Source: JAMCXS01 sp964459065
GTDB taxonomy: Bacteria > Acidobacteriota > Terriglobia > UBA7540
NCBI GenBank assembly: GCA_964459065.1
Contig: CAYWMN010000194.1
Span: 1 to 7,242 of the forward strand
Length of the DNA stretch: 7,242 nt
Direction of reading: 5' to 3'
This document shows, piece by piece, positions 1-6,239 of the stretch. The position numbers and the translations under genes were made by a program. Under the pieces are notes generated by a model. That model was given only the letters and a program-made list of their open reading frames with translations, was not told the DNA's origin and ran no database searches. Every line of letters begins with the position of its first letter. The first letter of the stretch is position 1.

Positions 1-51
1 CAGAAGGGCTCGCGACAAAAGAAAATGATTGCCGAAAGGATGAATGAATAA
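1..51 (+). CDS. Possible 3' end of a plus-strand gene (very uncertain)
   Basis: One frame is open from the window edge to TAA at 49-51 and would encode a charged C-terminus ending KKMIAERMNE. Sixteen codons are too few to establish coding, and the other frames are also open for short distances. The rest of 1-132 shows no gene, terminator or repeat that I can support. Confidence 0.15.
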   Translation, partial: QKGSRQKKMIAERMNE

Positions 52-132
52 GATCGACGCCATTGGGAACCGGGCCGACTATGACACCTTAATTCCTACG
101 CAGATTGAATCTAAGTCGTTTGGGATTGGCTT

Positions 133-1245
133 TCAGTGATTCGAGTCTCCGGCCGCTGTGAGAGCTCGAGCGCGGCGAATCTCAGCCGCACGGTCAAAGA
201 TCGCTTCCCGGCTGATTCCCGCCTCCTCGTACATGGCAAAGATATTCTCGTCCGGGGTTTCGGGCGGGATGGCGTGCGAAGCCGCCAGGATGTAACCGCC
301 CCCATCCCGGGTCATACCCTCAACCAGCCGCGCCGTGGCGCGCCGCACATCCGCCACCGTTCCGGTGGGAAGCACGCCCTGCGTATCGACGCCTCCCATA
401 AAAGCCAGGTTCTCGCCAAACACCGATTTCAGTTCCAGAGGTTCCATCCCCGGACAATTGCACTGTACGGGGTTGAGCACGTCGACCCCGATCTCGATCA
501 GGTCGGGAATAATGGGCCGCAGCGCTCCGCAGCAATGGTAGGCGACCCACAAGCCCTTCTGTTTGCCCACCGCAACCACGCGCGCCAGATGAGGCTTGAT
601 CAACTTGCGCCAGGCCACGGGGTTCATCAGCATCGACAACTGCGAGCTCACGTCGTCACCCGTCCACAACCAGTCCAGAGCAAAGCGCTCGACGGCGGCG
701 CGCGAAAGCTCGACCGAAAAATCGGCGCATCGCTTGAACATTTCCCCGGCATAGTCCGGGGCCTCGGCGATATCCAGCAACGCTCTCCCCATCCCGCGCA
801 GGCGCCAGTACATTTCAAAGCCGCAGGGAGAAACGTCGCAGCCGATAAAATAGTCCTTCTGATGCGCAACCACCGGAGCCATCCGTCCCATCAGTTCTTC
901 CAAACGGCCGATAGGAAACTGGTAGCGAAGCACCTCCTCCCAGCCGGCCTGCTCGAGAGGAAACCGGGTAATTTGATTGAAGCCATTCTGCCGCGTCCAT
1001 TCGACGCCCCAGAAGTCCACGTGCGATTCGCCATCGCGCTCGTGGACAATTCCCTCCATCGCGTAGTTGTTGTTCACCCAGGTCTGGCGGACGTCGTCGC
1101 CCATCGCTTCAGCCACGCGCGCGGCAGGTATTTCCAGCAGCGCGGCCAGCCGTCGCGCCGTTTGAGGATGAAACCACATGAACACCGGCAAACGGTCAAC
1201 CGGCTTGCGTTCGAGCGCCGCCTGGACACGCTGTTTTGAATTCAT
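133..1245 (-). CDS. Uroporphyrinogen decarboxylase (URO-D) superfamily protein, probably a MtaA/corrinoid methyltransferase-like enzyme
   Basis: The protein has 370 residues, a usual length for the URO-D superfamily. Visible family features in order are the N-terminal ALERKPVDRLPV (residues 10-21), WTGDD (194-198), YHCCG (236-240), an NPVQCNC segment (258-264), MGGVDTQ (283-289) and a C-terminal SHAIPPETPDENI (323-335). The His-x-Cys at 237-239 matches the zinc site of corrinoid/coenzyme M methyltransferases of the MtaA/MtbA type, with C262 and C264 as further thiols. The HemE N-terminal motif RPPVWxMRQAGR is absent, so haem synthesis is unlikely. A methyl-transfer role is inferred; substrate and corrinoid partner are unknown, and no corrinoid protein gene is in the window. 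The frame is open upstream to 1389, but ATG 1245 is preferred: a GAAAGG Shine-Dalgarno lies 7 nt upstream, family homology begins there, and a TATAAT promoter element falls inside the upstream extension. The gene stands alone, separated from the next minus gene by 560 nt. Confidence 0.88.
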   Translation of the reverse strand: MNSKQRVQAALERKPVDRLPVFMWFHPQTARRLAALLEIPAARVAEAMGDDVRQTWVNNNYAMEGIVHERDGESHVDFWGVEWTRQNGFNQITRFPLEQAGWEEVLRYQFPIGRLEELMGRMAPVVAHQKDYFIGCDVSPCGFEMYWRLRGMGRALLDIAEAPDYAGEMFKRCADFSVELSRAAVERFALDWLWTGDDVSSQLSMLMNPVAWRKLIKPHLARVVAVGKQKGLWVAYHCCGALRPIIPDLIEIGVDVLNPVQCNCPGMEPLELKSVFGENLAFMGGVDTQGVLPTGTVADVRRATARLVEGMTRDGGGYILAASHAIPPETPDENIFAMYEEAGISREAIFDRAAEIRRARALTAAGDSNH

Positions 1246-1354
1246 AAAAAGGCCTTTCGGTTTCGCAAGATCGCGACGCGGCTGGGCAGGTTCGGCCTCA
1301 GGCGGACCGCCAAGGCCGGATTTCACGCTGGGGCCGGCCGCTTTCTCCACGCGC

Positions 1355-1381
1355 ATTATACATTCCGCCGGGCAAGGACAA
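1355..1381 (-). promoter_or_regulatory. Candidate promoter of the URO-D-like gene
   Basis: On the minus strand a perfect TATAAT (1355-1360) is preceded by TTGTCC (1376-1381) with a 15-bp spacer. The spacer is short for sigma70, but the -10 hexamer is consensus in a GC-rich setting and a TG lies directly next to it. A start near 1348 would give a leader of about 100 nt before the ATG at 1245. I recognise no riboswitch in that leader. Confidence 0.4.
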
Positions 1382-1434
1382 TGGGCCAAACTTCTCAGGG
1401 CCGGACTGTGGCATTGAATGTCCTTGACATAATT

Positions 1435-1452
1435 AGGCTATCATGGTAGCCT
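1435..1452. promoter_or_regulatory. 18-bp dyad, operator-like
   Basis: The sequence AGGCTATCATGGTAGCCT is symmetric at 8 of 9 pairs around a central CATG; only the T1441/G1446 pair breaks it. It begins six bases after a TTGACA (1424-1429) and ends where the larger inverted repeat starts. It could be a binding site for a dimeric repressor or a small hairpin at the start of a transcript. A dyad of this quality can arise by chance in 7 kb, so the support is its position rather than its score. Confidence 0.35.
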
Positions 1453-1549
1453 TTCCAAGGGTTGTTCCGGGAGGCCGGAGGCCTGGAAACAGCCCGTGGG
1501 ATCAGCCATGACGAAACCAGCCCAACGCCTCCCGGCAAACCCTTGTAAG
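1452..1549 (+). ncRNA. Candidate structured RNA or compound inverted repeat
   Basis: Two collinear perfect arms pair across about 95 nt. CAAGGGTT (1456-1463) pairs with AACCCTTG (1538-1545), and after a 3/2-nt internal loop CCGGGAGGC (1467-1475) pairs with GCCTCCCGG (1527-1535), giving 17 base pairs. Bases 1452-1454 can add weaker outer pairs with 1547-1549. Inside are two small hairpins. One is CTG-GAAA-CAG (1483-1492), with a GNRA tetraloop only when read on the plus strand. The other is GTGG (1496-1499) with CCAT (1506-1509), including one G-U pair. The 5' arm contains a tandem GGAGGCC repeat (1470-1483). The plan of a long closing stem around hairpins resembles a structured RNA, and the GAAA loop favours the plus strand. 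I cannot match it to a known RNA class. A miniature transposable element or a protein-binding cruciform is the alternative. Confidence 0.4.
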
Positions 1550-1604
1550 TCCTTGCATCCCAGTCAAAAGAAGCCATTGGAGGCCCGTTTTTTCACCCCA
1601 AACG

Positions 1605-1624
1605 AAAAAAAGAATTCTTTTTTT
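1605..1624. repeat. Perfect 20-bp AT-rich palindrome
   Basis: Seven A residues, GAATTC and seven T residues form an uninterrupted palindrome. In RNA it could fold into an A/U hairpin ending in a U-run in either direction, so it might act as a weak bidirectional terminator. It lacks the GC-rich stem of a standard one. It sits just left of the short repeat cluster. Confidence 0.5.
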
Positions 1625-1627
1625 GGC

Positions 1628-1756
1628 CAAACGAAGCTAGGAAGTTATTGAAAACAAAGACAAGCTATTGAAAATCCGGCCAAAACGAACCTAAAACGAA
1701 GCTAAAACGAAGCGGGTAAGTTATTGAAAAAACATGACCGCAAGAAAAACGAAGCT
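1628..1756. repeat. Interleaved 11-bp (AAAACGAAGCT) and 13-bp (AAGTTATTGAAAA) repeats
   Basis: The 11-bp unit occurs at 1628-1638 (first base C), then as three exact tandem units at 1682-1692, 1693-1703 and 1704-1714 (last one or two bases varying), and again at 1746-1756. A shorter CAAACGAA is at 1599-1606. The 13-bp unit AAG(T/C)TATTGAAAA occurs at 1642-1654, 1662-1674 and 1718-1730. Twice an 11-mer is followed after exactly 3 nt by the 13-mer (1629-1654 and 1705-1730), and these 26-bp composites differ at only three positions. All copies have the same orientation. Unit sizes, uneven spacing and absence of unique spacers rule out a normal CRISPR array. Possible roles are iterons, binding sites or slippage-driven expansion; none is proved. 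Confidence 0.7.
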
Positions 1757-1757
1757 G

Positions 1758-1781
1758 AAAGCGGTCTCAGCCGTTTTTTTT
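1758..1781 (+). terminator. Plus-facing intrinsic terminator candidate
   Basis: AAAGCGG (1758-1764), a 6-nt loop and CCGTTTT (1771-1777) form a 7-bp stem with one G-U pair, and the T-run continues to 1781, eight T in all. Read on the minus strand, the G-U pair becomes an A-C mismatch and no U-tract follows directly, so the plus orientation is favoured. No plus-strand protein gene lies upstream in the window. The lipoprotein phosphodiesterase gene ends at 1806 on the other strand, so this may instead be an imperfect terminator for that gene. Confidence 0.5.
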
Positions 1782-1805
1782 GCGCCGAGGCGGGCGATTC
1801 GAGGG

Positions 1806-3842
1806 CTAGCGTTGGGCCTGAACAGGAGTTGAAGGAGAGAGCGTCCAAGCCTTGCCGTCCACTTTATCGGGCGGCTTCACATGCAGCAGACTCAGCACCG
1901 TGGGTGTGATGTCCATGATACCGGGATCAGGCGTATCGAGCTTGCGATTGATAAACAGAATCGCGTGGGTGTCTTTGGGGTCGGAGGCGCAATGATCGCC
2001 GCTCCACTTGCGCATGTTCTTAACCACGATTCCCGGCGGAATTGCGCCCAGCGAAGTCTCCCACGACGTCCGGTAGCCGGGGTAGAAATTCAGCTGCAGC
2101 TCGGGCGCGTCCTTGGCATAAGGGCCGTGGTCAATCTGGTGGCCCAACTGAACATCTTCGAGAACCGGCTGATGGGTTTCGGGGTCGCGATAAGCCAGCA
2201 GCTTTTTGCGGATTTGCTCCTCCAACGCGTGAGCCTGCGCGCCCGGCTGCACAATGCCATACTTCTCGCGGCCGTACAGGTTCAAATAGATCTGTCCCAG
2301 CCCCAGCGAGTAAGCGCGGGTGCGGCTCCAGTCAACGTTGGGGAAAAAGTTTCCATGCCGGTAGAGATTCTCCAGCGTGTACTGTTTCTCCTCGGTGTCG
2401 GCGTTATTCAGCACCAGGTACCCGTTCTTAACCAGCCACGTGTTGGTATTGAAGCCCTTGTTAAAAGCATGGAAACCGTGGTCGGAAACGATGATCAAGG
2501 TGGCGCCGGGCTTCATCGCCTTCTCCACTTCCCCCACCACCTTATCCGCCGCCTGGTACACGTGGAGGATGGCGTCGCCGTATTTCGCGGCCAGCGCCGC
2601 GTCATAGCGCGGGCTCTGGGGGTCCATCAAGCGCCAGAACATGTGCTGGACGCTGTCCGTGCTGGTCCAGACCGCCACCATCAGGCTGGGAGGGTGCTGG
2701 CGAAGCTGGTTGAGCACAATCCTGGTTTCGGTATTCATGGTGCTGTACGTATCCTGGAGAAACACGTCTTCGCCGATCCGTTCTTCGTTGAGCGCCCAGG
2801 TGTCGTGCCACCATCCCAGAGTTTTGAAGTAACCCCATTTGTCCGCCAGTTGTTTACTCCAGCCGGCGGGATAAGAAACCGGCAGGATGGGATCTTTCGG
2901 GTCGATGTTCATCGGGGACATGTAGATCCGCAAGGCCGGCGACGTTTGCAAAACGTAAAAGCGGCTGGTGGCGCGGATTGTCATCAACATGTTCACCCGA
3001 AACTTCTCGACAAACCACTTGCTCCACTGATGGTTGGCGAGCGTCTGCTGCTGGCCGTCCAGGCGAATCGTCACCTTGCTGTGGTCCGGCGACGTCTGGA
3101 AGCTGATGGGGGTCCTCAGGCGGCGGTAGACGCTGGAGGTGGGATCGACGGGTCCCGAAATTTCAGACTTGGCGTCCGCCCCTTCAAAGTTCAGCTTGAG
3201 GAGCTTCCCGCCGAACTCGGTATTCCCCGCCTGGTCGGCAGGCAAATCCGAGGCAAAATAAAAGAAGGTTCCCCACGTGCCGCGAATGTCCGGAACGCTC
3301 AAACCGGCCAGCAGATGTCCCCCGGGAAGTTTGCTGGGAGGAAATTCCAGAGGCATGCGAATCACCGTGGTCTTATACCCGGCATCGGCCGCGGCCTGGT
3401 AAAAAGGAATGCCGTGGCGATTGTTCCACACCTTCACGCCCCGAATCGGAATCAGCCCGAACAGGAACTTGGGCGGGCGCTTGCCGACCAGGGCGATCTT
3501 GGGAAGATAAGTCTTGGGATCGCGGGCCAGAAAATCGTAGATTCCCGTGCCACCCGGATTCAATCCGGTTGCGAACGACGCCCACGCCACCGGAGACTCC
3601 GGCGGGTTCGTCGTCGCCAGCTTCGTAAAGGTTCCCGTCTGCGCCAACTGCGCAAAGTGCGGCAGCTTGCCTTCTTTGATCCACTTGGCGGCAAGGATCG
3701 GGGACATCCCATCGAATCCCAAAACCACAACCTGATTTTTGACAGGACGGGTGACGGTGTGTTGGCAGGCGGGAGAAATGATGACGATGGCGATGGCCGC
3801 CATCATCAAAACCACTCTCCCTGGATTGAGCCTTTGGATCAT
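1806..3842 (-). CDS. Probable lipoprotein, alkaline phosphatase superfamily type I phosphodiesterase
   Basis: With the chosen ATG the protein has 678 residues. An N-region MIQRLNPGR and a hydrophobic stretch end in SPAC at residue 26, a non-canonical lipobox (Ser, not Leu, at -3), so export and lipidation are likely but not certain. The type I phosphodiesterase/nucleotide pyrophosphatase signature follows: VVLGFDGM (first metal Asp44), PPESPVAWASFATG (likely nucleophile Ser83), STDSVQHMFW (Asp396, His400), VSDHGF (Asp454, His455) and WSGDHCASDP (His617). The C-terminus has MDITPTVLSLLHV, the usual closing motif. The enzyme probably hydrolyses phosphomono- or diesters outside the cytoplasm; the substrate is unknown. 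The frame extends to GTG 3875, with further ATG codons at 3848 and 3842. None has a strong Shine-Dalgarno. ATG 3842 gives the most normal signal peptide, so the start is uncertain by up to 33 nt. It lies downstream of two same-strand genes and may be cotranscribed with them. Confidence 0.85.
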   Translation of the reverse strand: MIQRLNPGRVVLMMAAIAIVIISPACQHTVTRPVKNQVVVLGFDGMSPILAAKWIKEGKLPHFAQLAQTGTFTKLATTNPPESPVAWASFATGLNPGGTGIYDFLARDPKTYLPKIALVGKRPPKFLFGLIPIRGVKVWNNRHGIPFYQAAADAGYKTTVIRMPLEFPPSKLPGGHLLAGLSVPDIRGTWGTFFYFASDLPADQAGNTEFGGKLLKLNFEGADAKSEISGPVDPTSSVYRRLRTPISFQTSPDHSKVTIRLDGQQQTLANHQWSKWFVEKFRVNMLMTIRATSRFYVLQTSPALRIYMSPMNIDPKDPILPVSYPAGWSKQLADKWGYFKTLGWWHDTWALNEERIGEDVFLQDTYSTMNTETRIVLNQLRQHPPSLMVAVWTSTDSVQHMFWRLMDPQSPRYDAALAAKYGDAILHVYQAADKVVGEVEKAMKPGATLIIVSDHGFHAFNKGFNTNTWLVKNGYLVLNNADTEEKQYTLENLYRHGNFFPNVDWSRTRAYSLGLGQIYLNLYGREKYGIVQPGAQAHALEEQIRKKLLAYRDPETHQPVLEDVQLGHQIDHGPYAKDAPELQLNFYPGYRTSWETSLGAIPPGIVVKNMRKWSGDHCASDPKDTHAILFINRKLDTPDPGIMDITPTVLSLLHVKPPDKVDGKAWTLSPSTPVQAQR

Positions 3843-3909
3843 CCCCATCGGACATTCTATGCCGCTTATATTCACGCGTCGAGAAAAATTTTACAGGGAA
3901 AAGGCAGAC

Positions 3910-3925
3910 GCGGCCCGGAGGCCGC
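3910..3925. other. 6-bp GC hairpin between minus-strand genes
   Basis: GCGGCC (3910-3915), a 4-nt loop and GGCCGC (3920-3925) form a perfect stem in the spacer between the HExxH gene and the lipoprotein phosphodiesterase gene. On the minus strand TTTTCC follows only after 7 nt, too far for a typical intrinsic terminator. It may act as an attenuator or mRNA-stabilising stem, or have no function. Confidence 0.35.
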
Positions 3926-3953
3926 ACCTTTCCGGATGCGGCCGAATCTGAAT

Positions 3954-4646
3954 CTATCCCAGGCGGGAAAAAGAGCGATCGATTGTAAACGACAAAGTTG
4001 CGACGGCTTTTTCCGTGTAGGCCGCCAGAGCGTCACGATAAAAAGTCAGGCTCCGCTCCCGAACGGAAGTTTCCGGCTCACTTGCCTGCACCAGGTGGTT
4101 GGTCTCATGCAGGACAATGCTCAGCAACCGCAATCGGAATTGCTCGGCGTGGAACTCCTCCAGGCGGCTGCCCGCCAGGAACTTCGCGTCGAGCGCTCCT
4201 TCGCTCAGAGGCAAGGCCTGCCAGTTCTTGACGCGCTCGAAGGCAATGTCCATCTCGCCGGCATGGCCGCCGCCGAAGGCCTCATGGGGCATTGCAAAGG
4301 GAGCTTCCCGAACGGCCATGTGGCGGTGCCCAAGACACTTGCAGACGTTGGTCCGCACAAGCTGGATCACCACCAGCTCCGGCGCGCGGAAGAGAATTTC
4401 GTCATAGACCTCCCGGCACGCGGCAGGAACTTGCTCCCAATCCTGTTCAAGGGCCCTGGCAAGCTCAGCGGCATGCCCGCGATTGCGGAACTGGAAGGCG
4501 ATCACAAACAGCGGGCGCGGCCGGGCGCCCAGTCCGGCCAGACGATAGCGGCGGCCCAGCAGCCACTCCCGCCAGCGGATAAGAGCGGGACGCGCGGCAA
4601 GATATTGCTCAACCGTCGCACGTTGCCGGGGAATTTCAAGCTCCAT
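3954..4646 (-). CDS. Unrecognised protein with HExxH motif, possible zincin-like hydrolase
   Basis: I do not recognise this 230-residue protein as a named family. It has no signal peptide and looks cytosolic. The notable feature is LLSIVLHETNHLV, where H180-E181-T182-N183-H184 forms an HExxH zinc motif on a helix-like hydrophobic background, as in gluzincin-type metallopeptidases. A third ligand cannot be fixed: Glu190, Glu192, Glu197 or Glu212 (in AAYTEKAV) are candidates. The middle contains a His-rich stretch (CKCLGHRHM 102-110, PHEAFGGGH 120-128) that could also bind metal. The N-terminal third is Arg- and Trp-rich. The ATG at 4646 is supported by GAGGAAGG ending 4 nt upstream. It starts 27 nt after the stop of the cytoplasmic phosphodiesterase gene, so the two are very likely one operon. 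Peptidase activity is only a suggestion, because HExxH can occur by chance. Confidence 0.8.
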   Translation of the reverse strand: MELEIPRQRATVEQYLAARPALIRWREWLLGRRYRLAGLGARPRPLFVIAFQFRNRGHAAELARALEQDWEQVPAACREVYDEILFRAPELVVIQLVRTNVCKCLGHRHMAVREAPFAMPHEAFGGGHAGEMDIAFERVKNWQALPLSEGALDAKFLAGSRLEEFHAEQFRLRLLSIVLHETNHLVQASEPETSVRERSLTFYRDALAAYTEKAVATLSFTIDRSFSRLG

Positions 4647-4673
4647 CGCGCCTTCCTCAATTCCCGTCGCAGC

Positions 4674-5993
4674 TTAATGCAAATTGATCGGCGCAGCTTC
4701 AGAGGCCAGGACGCCCCTGTCCAATCCCATCTGCGCTGCCAGAGTGGGAGCCACCTGGGTCAGCGACACGCGTCCCAGGTTCTTGGCCGGTTTGATTCCC
4801 GGCCCGTGCGCCACCAATCCGGCTTCCATCCCGGCGACGGAAGGAAGATTGCCATGGGTTCCGTGGTCTCGAGTCGTCTCCTGCACCAGCGGACCGGACG
4901 AGCGGTCCGTAAAATAAAAGCCGGGGGCGGCGTCCAGCATCAATTCGGCGTCAGGATCGGCGCCCAGTGCTTCCAGCTTTTTGCGGTCAAGCACTTCACG
5001 CACCGCGCCCGCCGCCACCAGACGCGCAACCGCTTTTTGAAGCGAGCGCCGGTTTTCCGCCGTGGGTTCCTCCAGCCAGTAGAAAGCAAACGATCCGCCG
5101 GAGTGGATGGCGCCCAGCCGCTTCAGTTCGGGCTCGCCCCGCGCGTTGCTGCCAAGCAGTCCTTCTTCCACCAACGCCACCAGCGGCGAGGCTTCCTGCC
5201 GGACCGGCACAAAGCCGTGATCGGAAAGCACCACCAGAGTGACAGACTTCTCCGCGTCGATCGCGTCGCGGATGCGGCCGATTTCCACGTCCATTTTCTC
5301 CACCGCAGCCAGGGCTTCGGCGGAAAAAGGCCCGAAGCGGTGAGCCCTCTCGTCGTAGTCGGCAAAGTGAACCAGCAGAAGATCCGGGTGGTAGCGCTTC
5401 CAGATATAAATCGCGGCCTCAGCCCGAAGACGGTCCGCAGGCGTCTCGATCAAGGGGTCGGATTTCCTGCTCCGGGAAGAGCGCGCGAATGCGGAGCGCA
5501 AGGACCTGATAACTTCATCAAAAAGGCGCGGCGTCGAATGGCGCGCGGGGGTGGAAAAGTCACGGTGGGGATCAGGAGCTGCAGGGTCCCAAATCTCCGG
5601 AATGTTGTAGGTAATGCGCCCTCCGGCGCTGACCGGCCAGGCAACCGCCGCCGTCTTGCGGCCCGAGGCCTCCGCCACATCCCACAGCGTGGGTACGTCG
5701 ATGGCCCGCGCAAACCACGCCCAGGGACGGGCCTTTTCCGTGGGATCCAAGGAAGCAAGGTGGCTGTAGATTCCGTGCCGGCGCGGGCGAACCCCGGTCA
5801 TCAACGTGACGTGGGCCGGATAGGTGGTGGAGGGATAAACGCCTTCCACCGCGTCGGCGCTCGCTCCCGTTTCCACCAGCTTGCGGAGGTTCGGAACTTT
5901 CAGCTTCAACTTCCGCGCGCGGCGGTAAAAGTCCGGGCGCATTCCATCGGCGGAGAGCACAACCACTCGCGATGGTTTCGGCACCTGAGGCAT
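4674..5993 (-). CDS. NPP-type phosphodiesterase / nucleotide pyrophosphatase (alkaline phosphatase superfamily), cytoplasmic
   Basis: The protein has 439 residues from the chosen start and no signal peptide. Numbered from the upstream ATG at 5999, the residues are VVLSADGM (metal Asp18), STTYPAHVTLMTG (nucleophile Thr59, matching the NPP consensus TFPNHYTLVTG), RRHGIYSH (74-81), HFADYDERAHRFGP (Asp216, His220), VVLSDHGF (Asp260, His261) and DHGTHGNLP (His382). This is a full two-metal NPP active site. The family cleaves phosphodiester or pyrophosphate bonds of nucleotides, lipids or similar compounds; the substrate cannot be told here. Two ATG codons compete, 5999 and 5993. The sequence GGTAAGGG abuts the first directly but sits at a good distance (6 nt) from the second, so 5993 is chosen. 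It heads a probable operon with the HExxH gene 27 nt downstream. It differs from the exported family member at 1806-3842 in location and in nucleophile (Thr rather than Ser). Confidence 0.87.
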   Translation of the reverse strand: MPQVPKPSRVVVLSADGMRPDFYRRARKLKLKVPNLRKLVETGASADAVEGVYPSTTYPAHVTLMTGVRPRRHGIYSHLASLDPTEKARPWAWFARAIDVPTLWDVAEASGRKTAAVAWPVSAGGRITYNIPEIWDPAAPDPHRDFSTPARHSTPRLFDEVIRSLRSAFARSSRSRKSDPLIETPADRLRAEAAIYIWKRYHPDLLLVHFADYDERAHRFGPFSAEALAAVEKMDVEIGRIRDAIDAEKSVTLVVLSDHGFVPVRQEASPLVALVEEGLLGSNARGEPELKRLGAIHSGGSFAFYWLEEPTAENRRSLQKAVARLVAAGAVREVLDRKKLEALGADPDAELMLDAAPGFYFTDRSSGPLVQETTRDHGTHGNLPSVAGMEAGLVAHGPGIKPAKNLGRVSLTQVAPTLAAQMGLDRGVLASEAAPINLH

Positions 5994-5999
5994 CCTCAT

Positions 6000-6239
6000 C
6001 CCTTACCAATTGAGACCCTGCTGTGGACCGGACGCAAATTCCGATGGGCGGATTTCTTGATTCCTCGCCTTTGGCTGGAAATCCCGTGCGCAGATCCGCA
6101 GCCTGTCGATGAAGGGTCCCTGAACTCTGGCTCACAACTCTTCTCGAATCGCCGGCTACCCGCGGCGAATCCAGGACCCGTCTACCCATATCCTAAACCA
6201 CAAGAGGGTCAAGATGCCAAACGAATCGCGGCAACCCGT
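6000..6239. other. Spacer between the membrane-protein gene and the phosphodiesterase operon
   Basis: I see no gene in these 240 nt on either strand. A weak minus-strand promoter candidate is TTGACC (6207-6212) and TATGGG (6185-6190), 16 bp apart; only the -35 is convincing. A 6-bp hairpin, TCGCCG (6149-6154) with CGGCGA (6163-6168), has no U-tract on either strand. The operon promoter should lie here or upstream of the membrane-protein gene. Confidence 0.4.

Larger units (their letters stand above)
1246..1805. other. Long gene-free region (560 nt) rich in dyads and repeats
   Basis: No convincing protein gene lies here on either strand. The open frames at 1395-1577 (minus) and 1724-1909 (plus) lack Shine-Dalgarno sites and recognisable domains. 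The right half (about 1595-1760) is clearly more AT-rich than the flanking genes and is full of A-runs. The region holds, from left to right, the URO-D promoter, an 18-bp dyad (1435-1452), a compound inverted repeat (1452-1549), an A7/T7 palindrome (1605-1624), two interleaved short repeat families (1628-1756) and a plus-facing terminator (1758-1781). The composition shift and repeats suggest inserted or fast-evolving DNA. This is an inference. Confidence 0.8.

Noticed and set aside
1..63. A minus-strand gene start at ATG 61-63 running off the left edge
   Set aside because: No Shine-Dalgarno precedes it and 21 codons give no family signal.
136..1239. A 367-codon plus-strand open frame opposite the URO-D-like gene
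   Set aside because: It is antisense to a gene with recognisable family motifs; its product is Arg/His-rich and has no domain.
133..1389. Extended 418-residue form of the URO-D-like protein starting at 1389
   Set aside because: The extra 48 residues match nothing in the family, contain the promoter element TATAAT in their DNA, and the internal ATG at 1245 has a well-placed Shine-Dalgarno.
1395..1577. A 60-codon minus-strand open frame in the intergenic region
   Set aside because: It overlaps the inverted repeat, has no Shine-Dalgarno before its ATG and shows no recognisable motif.
1628..1756. A CRISPR array
   Set aside because: Repeat units are only 11 and 13 bp, partly in direct tandem, with irregular spacing and no unique 30-40 nt spacers; no cas gene is present.
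1724..1909. A plus-strand small open frame beginning inside a 13-bp repeat
   Set aside because: It has a TTG start without a ribosome binding site, runs through the terminator, and overlaps the 3' end of a well-supported minus-strand gene.
6149..6168. Hairpin TCGCCG/CGGCGA as a terminator after the membrane-protein gene
   Set aside because: No U-tract follows on either strand and the stem is only 6 bp.
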